64,000 bases of DNA from Nocardioides luteus (lineage in GTDB: Bacteria > Actinomycetota > Actinomycetes > Propionibacteriales > Nocardioidaceae): NCBI RefSeq assembly GCF_014648595.1, contig NZ_BMRK01000007.1:1-64000 (forward strand), given 5' to 3'. This document shows positions 49,901 through 58,321 of the stretch, piece by piece. Positions within the stretch are counted from its first letter, which is position 1; the number at the start of each line of letters is the position of its first letter. The notes beneath the pieces are model-generated. The model ran no database searches and was not told where the DNA came from. It saw nothing but the letters and a program-made list of their open reading frames with translations. Made by a program: the position numbers and the translations under genes.

Positions 49901-50303
49901 AGGTCGAGCTTGTCGAGTCCCCTCGCCCCCGAAGACCGAGCCGGCCGACCCCCGCAGCCACCGGCGGTCGAGCTTGTCGAGACCCCTCGCCCCCGAAGAC
50001 CGAGCCGGCCGACCCCCGCAGCCACCGGCGGTCGAGCTTGTCGAGACCCCGCTGGGAGGACCAACCAACTGCCCCGCTGGTCGAGCCGCCGGAGCCGCAA
50101 GGCGGAGGCGTGTCGAGACCAACACGGTCCCATCCCCGCTCGATGAGACTGTGTTGGTTTCGACACGCTCGCTGGCGCTCGCGGCTCAACCAGCGGGGGC
50201 CATGAGCAGCAGCCTCCGGTGGTCGAGCTTGTCGAGACCCCCTTTCCGAAGTCCGATCACCCCCGCCGCTCCTCGAAAGTGGTCTCGACAAGCTCGACCA
50301 CCG
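49901..50303. repeat. Repeat cluster with a 64-bp tandem duplication
   Basis: The 442-bp gap between the IclR gene and cobT has no gene. GGTCGAGCTTGTCGAG starts at 49902, 49966 and 50030; the 64-bp unit between them (with CCGAAGACCGAGCCGGCCGA) is repeated head to tail. Next comes a long module with arms GTGTCGAGACCAACAC (50110-50125) and GTGTTGGTTTCGACAC (50151-50166), then 24-bp copies at about 50217-50240 and 50281-50304, the last abutting cobT. Confidence 0.9.
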
Positions 50304-50325
50304 GGGCGTGGGGTACCTTGCCGAA

Positions 50326-51378
50326 GTGACGATCCAGACCCCCGACGCCGACGTACGAGCCCAGGCAGCCGACAGACTCGCCGCTCTGGCCACGCCTCCA
50401 GGTGCACTTGGCCGTCTGGGCGACATCGCCGTCTGGGTCGCCGCGTGCCAGGGCGAGGTCCCGCCGCGGCCGCTCGACAACGTACGCCTGGTGATCTTCG
50501 CCGGGGACCACGGCGTCGCACAGCACGGCGTCTCGGCGTTCCCGTCCGCGATCACCGGCGCGATGGTGCGCACGTTCCTCGGCGGCCGTGCCGGCGTCAG
50601 CGCGCTCGCCAAGGCCCACGGTGTCCAGGTCCGGGTGCTCGACCTCGGTGTCGACGAGGAGTTCGCCGACCTCGACCCGAAGACCCGGGAGGCGCTGACC
50701 AGCCACAAGGTCCGTCGGGGGAGCGGTGCGATCCATCTCGAGGACGCGCTCACCGCAGCAGAGACGAGCGCCGCCCTGGAGGCCGGCGCTGCCGTCGCCC
50801 GCGAGGAGATCGCCTCCGGCGCCCAGCTGCTGATCAGCGGAGACATGGGGATCGGCAACACGACCCCGGCCGCCGCGATGGTGGCCGCCGGGCTCGGCCT
50901 GCCCGCGAGCGAGGTCACCGGCCGCGGCACCGGCATCGGCGACGACGCGCTGCGCACCAAGACCAACGTGATCACCGCCGCCCTCGCCCGCGCCGGTGAC
51001 CGCACCGACGACCCGATCCAGACCCTTGCCGCCCTCGGCAGCGCCGACCTCGCCGCGACGACCGGCTATCTCCTCGAGGCGGCCCGCAGCGGCACCCCGG
51101 TCCTGCTCGACGGCCTGATGAGCGTCGCCTGCGCGCTCACCGCCGACCGGATCGAGCCCGGCGCCGCGTCCTGGTACGCCGCCGGCCACCGCTCCACCGA
51201 GCCCGCCCAGTCGATGGCCCTCGAGAAGCTCGGCCTCAGCCCGCTGCTCGACCTTGACCTCCGCCTCGGCGAGGGGTCGGGTGCGGTCGCGGCCGTCCCG
51301 GTCGTACGCAGCGCCGTCGCTCTGCTGCGTGACGTCGCGCTGCTCTCCGAGCTCGGCGGTCCGGGGGACCCTGCCTGA
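50326..51378 (+). CDS. cobT: Nicotinate-nucleotide:dimethylbenzimidazole phosphoribosyltransferase
   Basis: A 350-residue enzyme that makes alpha-ribazole phosphate from nicotinate mononucleotide and the BluB product. Motifs: LATPPGALGRLGDIAVWVAA, LVIFAGDHGVAQHGVSAFP, LLISGDMGIGNTTPAAAM and the C-terminal GEGSGAVAAVP with the catalytic glutamate. GTG 50326 gives the family-like N-terminus. GTG 50308 would add six residues and begins only a few bases after a repeat copy, so the promoter must lie within or next to the repeat. It overlaps cobS by one base. Confidence 0.93.
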   Translation: MTIQTPDADVRAQAADRLAALATPPGALGRLGDIAVWVAACQGEVPPRPLDNVRLVIFAGDHGVAQHGVSAFPSAITGAMVRTFLGGRAGVSALAKAHGVQVRVLDLGVDEEFADLDPKTREALTSHKVRRGSGAIHLEDALTAAETSAALEAGAAVAREEIASGAQLLISGDMGIGNTTPAAAMVAAGLGLPASEVTGRGTGIGDDALRTKTNVITAALARAGDRTDDPIQTLAALGSADLAATTGYLLEAARSGTPVLLDGLMSVACALTADRIEPGAASWYAAGHRSTEPAQSMALEKLGLSPLLDLDLRLGEGSGAVAAVPVVRSAVALLRDVALLSELGGPGDPA

Positions 51379-52154
51379 TGCTCGTGCGGGACGCGTGGCG
51401 TCTCGCGGTCGGCACCCTGACCGCGATGCCCGTACCTCCCCCTGACGTCGTCGACCGCCGACGCGCCGCGCTGGCGATGACCCTGGCACCCCTTGCGACG
51501 CTGCCGCTCGGAGTGGCCGCCGCAGCGGTCGTGCTGGTGAGCCGGCTCGCGGGGCTGCCCGGCCTGGTCGCCGCGCTGCTCGCGGTCGGCGTGGTGGTCG
51601 CCGGCAACCGCGCACTCCACCTCGACGGCCTCGCCGACACGGTCGACGGGATGGCCGCCTCCTTCGACCGCGAGCGCTCGCTGGCCGTCATGAAGACGGG
51701 CACCTCCGGCCCGGCCGGCGTCACCGCGATCGTCCTGGTGCTCGGCCTCCAGGTCGCCGGCCTGGCCTCCGTCCTCGGGGGAGAGAGCGGATGGCGTCTG
51801 GCCGTGCTCGCGCTCGTCGCCGTCTGCGTCTCCCGCTCGGCGCTGAGCCTGTGCTGCGTACGCGGCGTCCGACCCGCCCGCGAGGACGGCCTCGGCCGCA
51901 CCTTCACCCAGACCGTCTCGCCGCTGGTGGCCGCGATCGTGTGGATCGGATCGGCCGCGGTGCTGGCCGCGGCGGCATGGTGGGCCGGCATCGAGTGGTG
52001 GCGCGGTGCGGTCGCCGCGTTCGTCGCAGCGGTCGTCGTCGGACTGGTCCTGGCCCGAGCCGTCAAGCGGTTCGGCGGAGTGACCGGCGACGTCTTCGGT
52101 GCCGCGGTCGAGGCCGCCCTGGCCGCCGTCCTGGTCGCCCTGAGCAGCAGTTAG
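51378..52154 (+). CDS. cobS: Adenosylcobinamide-GDP ribazoletransferase (cobalamin synthase)
   Basis: A 258-residue membrane enzyme with about six helices that joins adenosylcobinamide-GDP with alpha-ribazole, the last step of B12 assembly. The metal-binding motif NRALHLDGLADTVDGMAASF is at about residues 75-94, followed by KTGTSGPAGV. Normal length. TGATG overlap with cobT at the start; its TAG overlaps the convergent cobU stop by 4 bp. Confidence 0.94.
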   Translation: MLVRDAWRLAVGTLTAMPVPPPDVVDRRRAALAMTLAPLATLPLGVAAAAVVLVSRLAGLPGLVAALLAVGVVVAGNRALHLDGLADTVDGMAASFDRERSLAVMKTGTSGPAGVTAIVLVLGLQVAGLASVLGGESGWRLAVLALVAVCVSRSALSLCCVRGVRPAREDGLGRTFTQTVSPLVAAIVWIGSAAVLAAAAWWAGIEWWRGAVAAFVAAVVVGLVLARAVKRFGGVTGDVFGAAVEAALAAVLVALSSS

Positions 52155-52690
52155 AGCTTCAGCACCCGCCCCGCGACGACGAGGTGCACCTCGTCGCACG
52201 CCTCGGCCAGCCGCTGGTTGACCATCCCCAGAAGATCGCGGAACAGCCGCCCCGAACGGTGCGCAGGCACCACCCCGAGCCCGACCTCGTTCGTCACGAG
52301 CACGACGTCGGTGTCGCCCCGATCGAGCACATCGGCAGCTTCCCCGGCCAACGCTGAGACCACTGCCGAGGCCTCATCGGACGACGCCTCCCACAGCCCC
52401 CGCGAGTCCATCACCGCGGTCAGCCAGGTGCCCAGACAGTCCACGATCACCGCATCGCCTTCGGCGGACGCGATCTTCAATGCGCCAGCGAGATCCCGAG
52501 ACTCGACCGTCCGCCACCCCTCCGGTCGCCGCGCCCGATGCGAAGCCAGCCGAGCCACCCAGTCCGGATCCGGCTCCTCCTCGGCCGTAGGCCCCGGCGC
52601 GACGTACGCCACCGAAGCCGCCTCGCTGAGCAGCGACTCGGCATGTCGAGACTTCCCCGACCGCACCCCACCCGTCACCAGAATCTTCAC
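52151..52690 (-). CDS. cobU: Adenosylcobinamide kinase / GTP guanylyltransferase
   Basis: A 179-residue bifunctional enzyme that phosphorylates adenosylcobinamide and adds GMP (also called CobP). The P-loop is ILVTGGVRSGKSRHAESLL; WRTVESRDLAGAL, VIVDCLGTWLTAVMD and VLVTNEVGLGVVPAHRSGRL are the family blocks. It is single-gene on the minus strand, converging on cobS, although its function is in the same pathway. Confidence 0.94.
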   Translation of the reverse strand: MKILVTGGVRSGKSRHAESLLSEAASVAYVAPGPTAEEEPDPDWVARLASHRARRPEGWRTVESRDLAGALKIASAEGDAVIVDCLGTWLTAVMDSRGLWEASSDEASAVVSALAGEAADVLDRGDTDVVLVTNEVGLGVVPAHRSGRLFRDLLGMVNQRLAEACDEVHLVVAGRVLKL

Positions 52691-52721
52691 CGCCTCAGCC
52701 TAGGTCCCGCCCGCGGCCCTC

Positions 52722-52744
52722 GGTGGTCGAGCCTGTCGAGACCC
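52722..52744. repeat. Dispersed repeat copy between cobU and the phosphoesterase
   Basis: CGGTGGTCGAGCCTGTCGAG plus ACC in a 100-bp divergent gap. Confidence 0.85.
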
Positions 52745-52790
52745 GTCCTGCCCGGGCACGGAGTTGATCCGATCCTTTACCCTGCGACCC

Positions 52791-53579
52791 ATGACCCTGG
52801 AGCGCATCGCGCTGATCTCGGACGTACACGGCAACCTCACTGCCCTCGAGGCGGTGCTGGCTGACATCGACGCCCGCGGGATCAGCAGGATCTTCAACCT
52901 CGGCGACTTCGTCGGCAAGGGGCCGCGGGGACGGGAGGTGGCGGAGATCTGCCGGGAGCGCTGTGAGGTGAACATCCTCGGCAACTGGGAGGACTTCCTG
53001 CTGGCCCCGGAGCCCGACTTCGGCCGCGAGGCTGTCGGATTGATGTGGTGGCGGCTGCAAGCGTGGGAGCAGGCCGAGTGGCTGCGTACGCTCCCGTTCC
53101 ACCACGACTTCACGATGTCCGGGCGGCGGATCAGGCTCTTCCACGCCTCGGAGGAGACCGTGCACCGCCGGGTCAGGTTCGACCACGACGAGCAGGAGTT
53201 CCTCGGGCTGTTCCAGAACACCGAGGCGACCGGGTTCGACAGCCCCGAACCCGACATCGTCGGCTACGCGGACACCCACGACCCCTACTACGAGACCGAC
53301 CGCGGCAAACGCACCGTCTTCAACACCGGCAGCGTTGGCAACTGCATGAGCGACCCGACGCCGGTCTACGTCATCCTCGAGGGCGAGATGGACAGCGAGG
53401 AGGAGGCACCGTTCGGCATCCAGTGGGTGCGGGTGCCGTACGACGCCGAGGCCGAGATCGCGTACGCGGCGGAGGTCGGCATGCCCGAGCTCACCGAGTA
53501 CATCTACGAGCTGCGCACCGGCTTCTACCGGGGCAACCTGCGGGAGGGCGAGGAGCCGACCTACCACCGCAAGCGGTGA
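52791..53579 (+). CDS. Metallophosphoesterase (YfcE/calcineurin-like)
   Basis: A 262-residue protein with the calcineurin-like metal motif ISDVHGNLTALEAVL at the N-terminus, LGDFVGKGPRG, ILGNWEDF (the GNHE position, here GNWE), YADTHDPY (the usual GHTH position, here ADTHD) and NTGSVGNCMSD. The replaced histidines in the third and fourth motifs mean that metal binding and activity may differ from classic members. The substrate is unknown. ATG 52791 is chosen over a TTG at 52764 because the motif then starts at residue 9. Confidence 0.8.
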   Translation: MTLERIALISDVHGNLTALEAVLADIDARGISRIFNLGDFVGKGPRGREVAEICRERCEVNILGNWEDFLLAPEPDFGREAVGLMWWRLQAWEQAEWLRTLPFHHDFTMSGRRIRLFHASEETVHRRVRFDHDEQEFLGLFQNTEATGFDSPEPDIVGYADTHDPYYETDRGKRTVFNTGSVGNCMSDPTPVYVILEGEMDSEEEAPFGIQWVRVPYDAEAEIAYAAEVGMPELTEYIYELRTGFYRGNLREGEEPTYHRKR

Positions 53580-53597
53580 AGCCGGCCCCACGGACCC

Positions 53598-54377
53598 TCA
53601 GCAGCCGCGGAAGTTCTTGTTCGAGGTCCATCCCGTCTCAGCCCACTCCGAGGCCTCGGCAGGCTCGAAGGCGGGCTCGAGCTCGGCGAGCTCGTCGAGC
53701 AGCCACGCGGTGAACCGGGCCGCACCCTGCGGGCAGGTGTGGATGCCGTCCTTGCTGCGATCGATCTCGCCGTCGCGTACCCGCTGATAGCGGTCGCCCC
53801 AGACCTCGCCCGCATCCAGGAACTCCACGCCGTCGGCCTCCTCGGCGACCGACCGGGCGACCTCGGCGGCCCTGGCGAGCTCGCTCATGTGGGGCTTGTA
53901 GAACGAGTCGGGCCTGATCGGCGGCATCGTGACGAGCACCAGGTCGGCGTCCGCCTTCTCGGTCTCGGCGGCCAGTCGTTCGTACGCTTCGCGCTGCTCG
54001 CTCTCGCTGCCCCAGTCGTACGTCGTCAGCTGATAGATCACGGTGCCGCCCTCGGCCTTCGCCAGGGTCTTCGGGAGCCGTTTCCACTGCGCCTTCGCGT
54101 TCGGGCCGGTGACGTTGCCGCCGCCGGTCGAGGTCGCGTCGACGAACTTGGCCCCGCTGGCGGCCACGGCCTGGGTGAGCGGCGCGGCCTCGCCGGCGGC
54201 GACGGAGTCGCCGAGGAGGACGATGGGGGAGAGGCCGGCCTCGACCGCGGCCTCGGACTCGTGCCAGCCCTTCTCGGAGGCGGCCGAACCGGCACCGCAC
54301 GCGGTCAGACCGAGCGCGAGAAAACCGGTGGTGACCAGCAGGAACGGACGGATTGCGGATGTGGTGAAGATGTTCAT
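53598..54377 (-). CDS. SGNH/GDSL-type secreted lipoprotein hydrolase
   Basis: A 259-residue exported protein. The lipobox FLALGLTACGAG places the lipidated cysteine at about residue 27. Block I of the SGNH family, VLLGDSVAAGE, gives the serine nucleophile, and the C-terminal DGIHTCPQGAARF supplies the Asp-His pair. A typical esterase/acetylhydrolase acting on cell-envelope or extracellular esters, substrate unknown. ATG 54377. It diverges from the two-component system. Confidence 0.82.
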   Translation of the reverse strand: MNIFTTSAIRPFLLVTTGFLALGLTACGAGSAASEKGWHESEAAVEAGLSPIVLLGDSVAAGEAAPLTQAVAASGAKFVDATSTGGGNVTGPNAKAQWKRLPKTLAKAEGGTVIYQLTTYDWGSESEQREAYERLAAETEKADADLVLVTMPPIRPDSFYKPHMSELARAAEVARSVAEEADGVEFLDAGEVWGDRYQRVRDGEIDRSKDGIHTCPQGAARFTAWLLDELAELEPAFEPAEASEWAETGWTSNKNFRGC

Positions 54378-54483
54378 GCGACCACCATCCCGACCCGATG
54401 TCGCGGCCTCCTGGCGGTGATGTCGCAGTTGTGTCGCAGCCCGGCGCCGTAGGCCCCGAGCCCCGACGAGACGCTCTAAGGTC

Positions 54484-55164
54484 GTGGTCGTGCCTGAGCT
54501 GCTGCTGATCGAGGACGACGCGATGGTGCGCCGTGGCCTGCAGCTCGCCCTGCAACGTCACGGCCATGCGGTCGTCGGCGCCGAGACCGGCGAGGTCGGC
54601 CTGGCGACCTTCGCCGAGCGCACCCCCGACCTGGTCGTGCTCGACCTGATGCTCCCCGGCATCGACGGTTTCGAGGTCTGCCGCCGCGTCCGGCAGACCT
54701 CGCAGGTGCCGATCATCATGCTCACCGCGCGCGGCGACGACTTCGACGTGGTCACCGGTCTGGAGGCGGGTGCGGACGACTACGTCGTCAAGCCGGTCCA
54801 GCCGACCGTCCTCGACGCCCGGATCCGTGCCGTGCTGCGCCGAGCGGTCGGTGAGGAGGAGGGCGTACGCGCCCACGGCGGCCTGCGGATCGACACCGAC
54901 TCGCTGGTGGTCTCCGTCGACGGCGCGGAGGTGAGCCTCACCCCGACCGAGCTGCGGCTGCTGCTCGTGCTCTCGCGTGCCCCGGGCCGGGTCTTCAGCC
55001 GACAACAGCTCCTCGAGCAGGTCTGGGAGCAGGGCTATCTCGGCGACTCCCGGCTGGTCGACAACGGCGTGATGCGGCTGCGCACCAAGATCGAGGCCGA
55101 CCCGTCCTCGCCGCGCTACGTGCAGACCGCGCGCGGGTTCGGCTACCGGTTCGGTCCGGTATGA
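54484..55164 (+). CDS. OmpR-family response regulator
   Basis: A 226-residue regulator: receiver domain with acidic pocket IEDD, phospho-aspartate in VVLDLMLPGIDG and lysine in DDYVVKPVQP, then an OmpR winged helix (LTPTELRLLLVLSRAPGRVF, YVQTARGFGYRFG). The start is GTG 54484; a GTG two codons later is equally possible. It overlaps the kinase gene by 4 bp. The set regulator-kinase-lipoprotein resembles the MtrA-MtrB-LpqB arrangement, but the lipoprotein is far shorter. Confidence 0.9.
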   Translation: MVVPELLLIEDDAMVRRGLQLALQRHGHAVVGAETGEVGLATFAERTPDLVVLDLMLPGIDGFEVCRRVRQTSQVPIIMLTARGDDFDVVTGLEAGADDYVVKPVQPTVLDARIRAVLRRAVGEEEGVRAHGGLRIDTDSLVVSVDGAEVSLTPTELRLLLVLSRAPGRVFSRQQLLEQVWEQGYLGDSRLVDNGVMRLRTKIEADPSSPRYVQTARGFGYRFGPV

Positions 55165-56603
55165 CCACCCGCCGATCCTGGTTGCGTGGTCTGCGGAGCC
55201 GGCTGATCGCGGGGTTCGTCGTGGTGACGGTGCTCGGTGCCGGCGCGGCGGTGTGGGCAGGGGTGCGGCAGGCGAGCGAGGCGCTGGTCGAGTCGAGCCA
55301 GTCCCAGCAGGTCACCAGCCTCGTCAGCCAGATCACCGCCACCGCGCCTTCGGTCGCCTATCCGCTCACCGACCAGTCCATCGAGCAGCTCCGGGTCGCC
55401 GCCGGCACCGACTCGCTGGTCGTCGCCGAGGACCGAGCGTCCGGCGACGGGGTCCTCGCAGACGGCGTCGGAGCGGTACCGGCCGAGCTACGCGACAACG
55501 TCCGCGACAGCGACGGGAGGGTCTCCACCCAGCGCATCGAGATCGACGGCACCCCGTGGCTGCTGATCGGCACCCCGGTGATGCTCACCGACCCGAGCGG
55601 GTCCCGGAAGCCCTCCGGCGTCGAGGTCTACGTCGCCCGCGACCTGAGGGCCGTCGAGGAGGACGTGCGGGATCTCATCACGAGTGCCGCCGGTGCCGCG
55701 CTCCTGGTCCTCCCGCTGGCCGTGATCATCGCGGTGCTGGCCGCGCGCAGCGTCCTGCGGCCGGTCGACCGGCTGCGTACGACCGCCCGGCGGCTCGCCG
55801 ACGGCGACCTCTCCGCACGCACCGACCCGGCCGGCGCCGACGAGCTCGCCCAGCTCACCGATGCCGTCAACGACATGGCCGAGTCGTTGCAGAGGTCGAT
55901 GGCCGAGCTGGCCCGGATGGAGGACGACGCGCGACGGTTCGCGGCCGACGTCTCCCACGAGCTGCGTACGCCGCTGACGACCCTCACCGCCACCGTCGAG
56001 CTCCTCCACGACGCGCTGTCGCAGGACGCGGGCCCGGTCGACGAGGACGTCCGCGAGTCGGCTCAGCTCGCCGTCCTCGAGACCCGGCGCCTGGTCCGGC
56101 TGGTCGAGGACGTCATCGAGATCGCCCGGCTCGATGCCGGCACCGCCGACGTACGCCGCGAGCCGACCGACCTCGCCGACGTCGTCCGTGCCTGCCTGCA
56201 GGCCCGGGGCTGGGAGGAGGTCGAGGTCGGCGGCTCGGCGCCCGCCGTCTCGGCCGACCGGCGCCGCGTGGACCTCATCGTCGCGAACCTGGTCGGCAAC
56301 GCCCTTCGGCACGGCCGGCCGCCGGTGCGCGTCACCCTCTCGAGCACCGCCGACGATGCCGTGGTGACCGTCTCCGACGGTGGCGACGGCATCCGTGACG
56401 ACGTGCTCCCGCATGTCTTCGGCCGCTTCTACAAGGCCGACCCCGCCCGCGCCCGCACCCCCGGCAGCGGCCTGGGGCTGGCGATCGCGGCGGAGAACGC
56501 CCGCCTCCACGGAGGCACCGTCACCGCAGCGAACGCACCCGGGGGCGGAGCGGTCTTCACCCTCCGCCTCCCGGCTGTACCGACCCCCGAGGAGGGCCGA
56601 TGA
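55161..56603 (+). CDS. Sensor histidine kinase
   Basis: A 480-residue membrane kinase. TM1 is LIAGFVVVTVLGAGAAVWAG, an extracytoplasmic sensor region spans about residues 35-170, and TM2 is AAGAALLVLPLAVIIAVLAA. HAMP follows, then the phospho-acceptor histidine in ADVSHELRTPLTTL, and ATPase boxes NLVGNALRHG, DGGDGI and GSGLGLAIAAENARLHGG. It should phosphorylate the regulator encoded just before it. The signal sensed is unknown. Confidence 0.92.
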   Translation: MTTRRSWLRGLRSRLIAGFVVVTVLGAGAAVWAGVRQASEALVESSQSQQVTSLVSQITATAPSVAYPLTDQSIEQLRVAAGTDSLVVAEDRASGDGVLADGVGAVPAELRDNVRDSDGRVSTQRIEIDGTPWLLIGTPVMLTDPSGSRKPSGVEVYVARDLRAVEEDVRDLITSAAGAALLVLPLAVIIAVLAARSVLRPVDRLRTTARRLADGDLSARTDPAGADELAQLTDAVNDMAESLQRSMAELARMEDDARRFAADVSHELRTPLTTLTATVELLHDALSQDAGPVDEDVRESAQLAVLETRRLVRLVEDVIEIARLDAGTADVRREPTDLADVVRACLQARGWEEVEVGGSAPAVSADRRRVDLIVANLVGNALRHGRPPVRVTLSSTADDAVVTVSDGGDGIRDDVLPHVFGRFYKADPARARTPGSGLGLAIAAENARLHGGTVTAANAPGGGAVFTLRLPAVPTPEEGR

Positions 56604-57076
56604 GATCCGTACGCAGCACCTGCCTGGCGGCCCTCGCGCTGGCGCTCCTCACCGCCTGCGGGACGCAGACCTCCGAGGTGGAGACCGGCGCCGACGCACC
56701 GACCGGCCTCGCCGCCGGCACCTCGCTCTACTTCCTCGACGGTGACCGGCTCACGCTGCAGGTGAGGAAGACCGGCCGGCTCGGCACGATTTCCGACGCC
56801 GTCTCGTTGCTCCTCACCGGCCCCGGCGACTCCGGGCTGGAGACCGGCGTCGAGGAGGTCAGCATGACTCGCACCGAGGTCACCGTGACCTCTGGCGTGA
56901 TCACGCTGCGCCTTCCGCTCGCGACGAGCGAGGTCGAGCCGCTCGGCGTCGACCAGATCGTCTGCACCGCCGCAGCCAGCCACGTCCAGGCCGGCGGCTC
57001 GCCCGACACCCGGGTGAGGCTCCTCTTCACCGACGTCGCCGACGAGGCCGGCCCGGGGCGCACCTGCCCGCTCTGA
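56600..57076 (+). CDS. Lipoprotein with a GerMN-like domain
   Basis: A 158-residue lipoprotein (ALALALLTACGTQ, lipidated cysteine about residue 19). The mature part (SLYFLDGDRLTLQVRKTGRL, VSLLLTGPGDSGLETGV) resembles the GerMN domain seen in LpqB and GerM. Overlap of 4 bp with the kinase gene suggests a partner of that kinase in the envelope, by analogy with LpqB for MtrB. Analogy only. Confidence 0.7.
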   Translation: MRSVRSTCLAALALALLTACGTQTSEVETGADAPTGLAAGTSLYFLDGDRLTLQVRKTGRLGTISDAVSLLLTGPGDSGLETGVEEVSMTRTEVTVTSGVITLRLPLATSEVEPLGVDQIVCTAAASHVQAGGSPDTRVRLLFTDVADEAGPGRTCPL

Positions 57077-57078
57077 CC

Positions 57079-58254
57079 TCACAGCTCGCTGATGTCGATC
57101 CTCGGTGTCGCCGGCTCCGGCAGGGCCAGCCAGAGGATCAGCATCGCGACCGAGACGATGGCGAAGACGACCGCCCCGCTGCGGCCACGCGCCCAGCCCG
57201 CGCGGAACCGGATCGGCGCCTCGACCAGCCGGGTGGAGACGGTCGCGACCACCAGCGCCGCACCGATCGCGGCGGCTCGCACCGCGACCGTGTCTGCACC
57301 GGCCACCACAGGGAGCAGCACGATGAGCGGCCAGTGCCACAGATAGAGGCTGTAGGAGATCTCCCCGAGCCACCGCAGCGGCCGCACCTCGAGGACGCTC
57401 GCACCGGAGTCGGCGACCCAGCCGATCAGCAGCGCGCACGCAGCCGCGTGGAGGGCGAGGCCGCCGGTGAACAGCCACCCCGTGGAGACGCCGTCGGTGA
57501 GGAACCACGTCGTCAGGATGCCGGCGATCAGGACGCCGGCCAGGGCACGGCGGGCCGGGAGGAGGCGGGTCAACCGGCGTACCGGTTCGGTGGCCGTCGC
57601 CGCGCCCAGCAACAGCGAGAACGCCCTGGTGTCCGTGCCCGTGTAGACCCGGGTCGGGTCCGCCGGGTCCCAGAGCAGGGCCATCGCGAGAGCCGACGCG
57701 ACGACCCCCGCCACCGCGACCACAACCACTCTGACCTGCGCAGACACCGGGCCCCGGCCCGCGAGCACGAGGGCGAGCAGCAGCGGCCACACCACGTAGA
57801 ACTGCTCCTCGACCGCGATGCTCCACAGGTGCTCGAAGACCCGCGCCTGCCCGAACGCGTCCCAGTAGCTCGCCTCCTGCGCGAGCAGGTGCCAGTTGAC
57901 CAGGTCGAGCTGGCTCCACACCGCATCGCTGCGCGTGGTGCGCACCAGGTCGGCGCCGACGCCGGCGATCCCGACGCGCTGCAGCACCCACACCGTCAGC
58001 GTGACCACGACCAGCATCCCCGCGACCGCCGGGAACAACCGCCGAAGCCGCCGTCCCCAGAACCCGACGAGCGAGATCCGCCCCGCCTCCGCCTCCCGCA
58101 GCAGCAGCCCGGTGATCAGGAACCCGGAGAGCACGAAGAAGAGGTCGACCCCCAGGAACCCGCCGGAGAGGACGCCGGCATGGAAGAGGAGTACGCCGCC
58201 GATCGCGACCCCGCGCAGACCATCGAGCGCGGGCACATGTGTGGAACCAGCCAT
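57079..58254 (-). CDS. Acyltransferase family 3 (OafA/YrhL type) membrane protein
   Basis: A 391-residue integral membrane O-acyltransferase with about ten helices. The N-terminal VPALDGLRGVAIGGVLLFHA contains the conserved DGLRG and histidine; LFFVLSGFLITGLLLREAE and EISYSLYLWHWPLIVLLPV are further family markers. These proteins acetylate surface polysaccharides, peptidoglycan or secondary products; the acceptor is unknown. No SGNH domain is fused. Confidence 0.85.
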   Translation of the reverse strand: MAGSTHVPALDGLRGVAIGGVLLFHAGVLSGGFLGVDLFFVLSGFLITGLLLREAEAGRISLVGFWGRRLRRLFPAVAGMLVVVTLTVWVLQRVGIAGVGADLVRTTRSDAVWSQLDLVNWHLLAQEASYWDAFGQARVFEHLWSIAVEEQFYVVWPLLLALVLAGRGPVSAQVRVVVVAVAGVVASALAMALLWDPADPTRVYTGTDTRAFSLLLGAATATEPVRRLTRLLPARRALAGVLIAGILTTWFLTDGVSTGWLFTGGLALHAAACALLIGWVADSGASVLEVRPLRWLGEISYSLYLWHWPLIVLLPVVAGADTVAVRAAAIGAALVVATVSTRLVEAPIRFRAGWARGRSGAVVFAIVSVAMLILWLALPEPATPRIDISEL

Positions 58255-58321
58255 GGCGCCGACCCTGCCGACGCGCCGTCATCGCGAGGTCGCCGGAATG
58301 TCGCAGTCGTGTCGCGAGCGC

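Noticed and set aside
49901-50303. CRISPR or tRNA cluster before cobT
   Set aside because: Repeats are tandem 64-bp units of the dispersed family without unique spacers, and no cloverleaf can be drawn.
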